Source: Closterium sp. Naga37s-1 (Eukaryota; Streptophyta; Zygnematophyceae; Desmidiales; Closteriaceae). From it: a DNA stretch of 64,000 nucleotides. The DNA lies in NCBI GenBank assembly GCA_947471745.1, contig CANJKZ010000010.1:6464501-6528500 (forward strand), given 5' to 3'. Positions 63,801 to 64,000 of this stretch are shown in pieces (the stretch's first letter is position 1; every line of letters starts with the position of its first letter). The translations under genes and the position numbers were made by a program. Under the pieces are notes generated by a model. It was given only the letters and a program-made list of their open reading frames with translations. It did no database searches and was not told the origin of the DNA.

Positions 63801-64000
63801 GGAGAGCATGGGAGTGCGGGAGAGCATGGGAGTGCGGGAGAGCATGGGAGTGCGGGATATCATGGGAGTGCGGGAGAGCATGGGAGTGCGGGAGAGCATG
63901 GGAGTGCGGGAGAGCATGGGAGTGCGGGAGAGCATGGGAGTGCGGGATATCATGGGAGTGCGGGAGAGCATGGGAGTGCGGGAGAGCATGGGAGTGCGGG
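57899..64000. repeat. 18-bp minisatellite over more than 6.1 kb, continuing off the window
   Basis: Plus-strand unit CATGGGAGTGCGGGAGAG, about 339 copies. The main variant ends GGGATAT, making GATATC with the next unit, and a rarer one ends GGGATAG. Variants alternate in runs of 1-4 standard units, and longer patterns recur, such as the GATAGC-GATATC pair near 58,336, 58,732, 59,290, 60,082 and 60,642. A few units are shortened (near 59,580, 61,470 and 61,537). It lies about 90 bp upstream of the acceptor of exon 57,681-57,806, so it fills the preceding intron or the region 5' of it. Confidence 0.95.

Noticed and set aside
57677-63989. Two very long minus-strand open frames (1,265 and 821 codons) of SRTPML/I repeats
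   Set aside because: They are translations of the 18-bp minisatellite. The array has units shortened by numbers not divisible by three, there is no domain, and the opposite strand is open as well.

Overview
The window looks like nuclear DNA of a green-lineage (streptophyte) eukaryote. It holds a multi-exon kinase gene of the plant IBS1-like CDK-related family with GT-AG introns, an FHA-domain gene split into many very short exons, and a thick layer of Copia and Gypsy LTR elements. The high GC content and pyrimidine-rich introns would fit a charophyte alga or a bryophyte. A zygnematophyte such as Closterium is my guess, but the sequence alone does not settle it.

Region 1 (1-36,540) is one nest of mobile elements. 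The outermost layer in view is the 3' end of a Ty3/Gypsy chromovirus (12,945-14,161, ending at 36,508-36,540). It has taken in a plus-strand Copia (6,288-12,944, left part off the window), a solo Copia LTR (13,605-13,746), and a second Copia type (14,162-36,502). The 6,288-12,944 element was itself entered by a minus-strand Copia (1-6,287) and a PIF/Harbinger-like MITE (6,314-6,631). The 14,162-36,502 element carries a minus-strand Copia (16,998-31,753), which carries a whole-looking plus-strand Copia (18,711-26,634). Its 3' LTR also carries a TA-flanked inverted-repeat element (35,288-36,416) that holds a short Copia fragment. Target-site duplications read directly from the sequence support most of these joins: GTCTT, CAACG, AAGTG, TTA, TA and GCGCC.

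Region 2 (36,541-46,440) holds the first host gene. After a 565-bp MITE and a gene-free upstream stretch, an eight-exon gene on the plus strand (38,437-44,070) encodes a 1,142-residue protein. It has a likely lipid-modified MGC N-terminus, a CDK-like kinase domain and a very long low-complexity tail. A spacer with a 24-bp minisatellite follows.

Region 3 (46,441-64,000) is a minus-strand gene, convergent with the kinase gene, whose 5' end is off the window. At least 16 exons are visible (502 residues). A run of short exons with the same phase encodes variants of a 20-residue Trp-Trp helical unit, followed by charged helical exons and a C-terminal FHA domain. Its introns are packed with minisatellites. 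Several begin at, or copy, the 5' splice site, and one 18-bp array fills more than 6 kb and runs off the window. The kinase and the phosphothreonine-binding FHA protein are neighbours, but nothing in the sequence shows that they act together.
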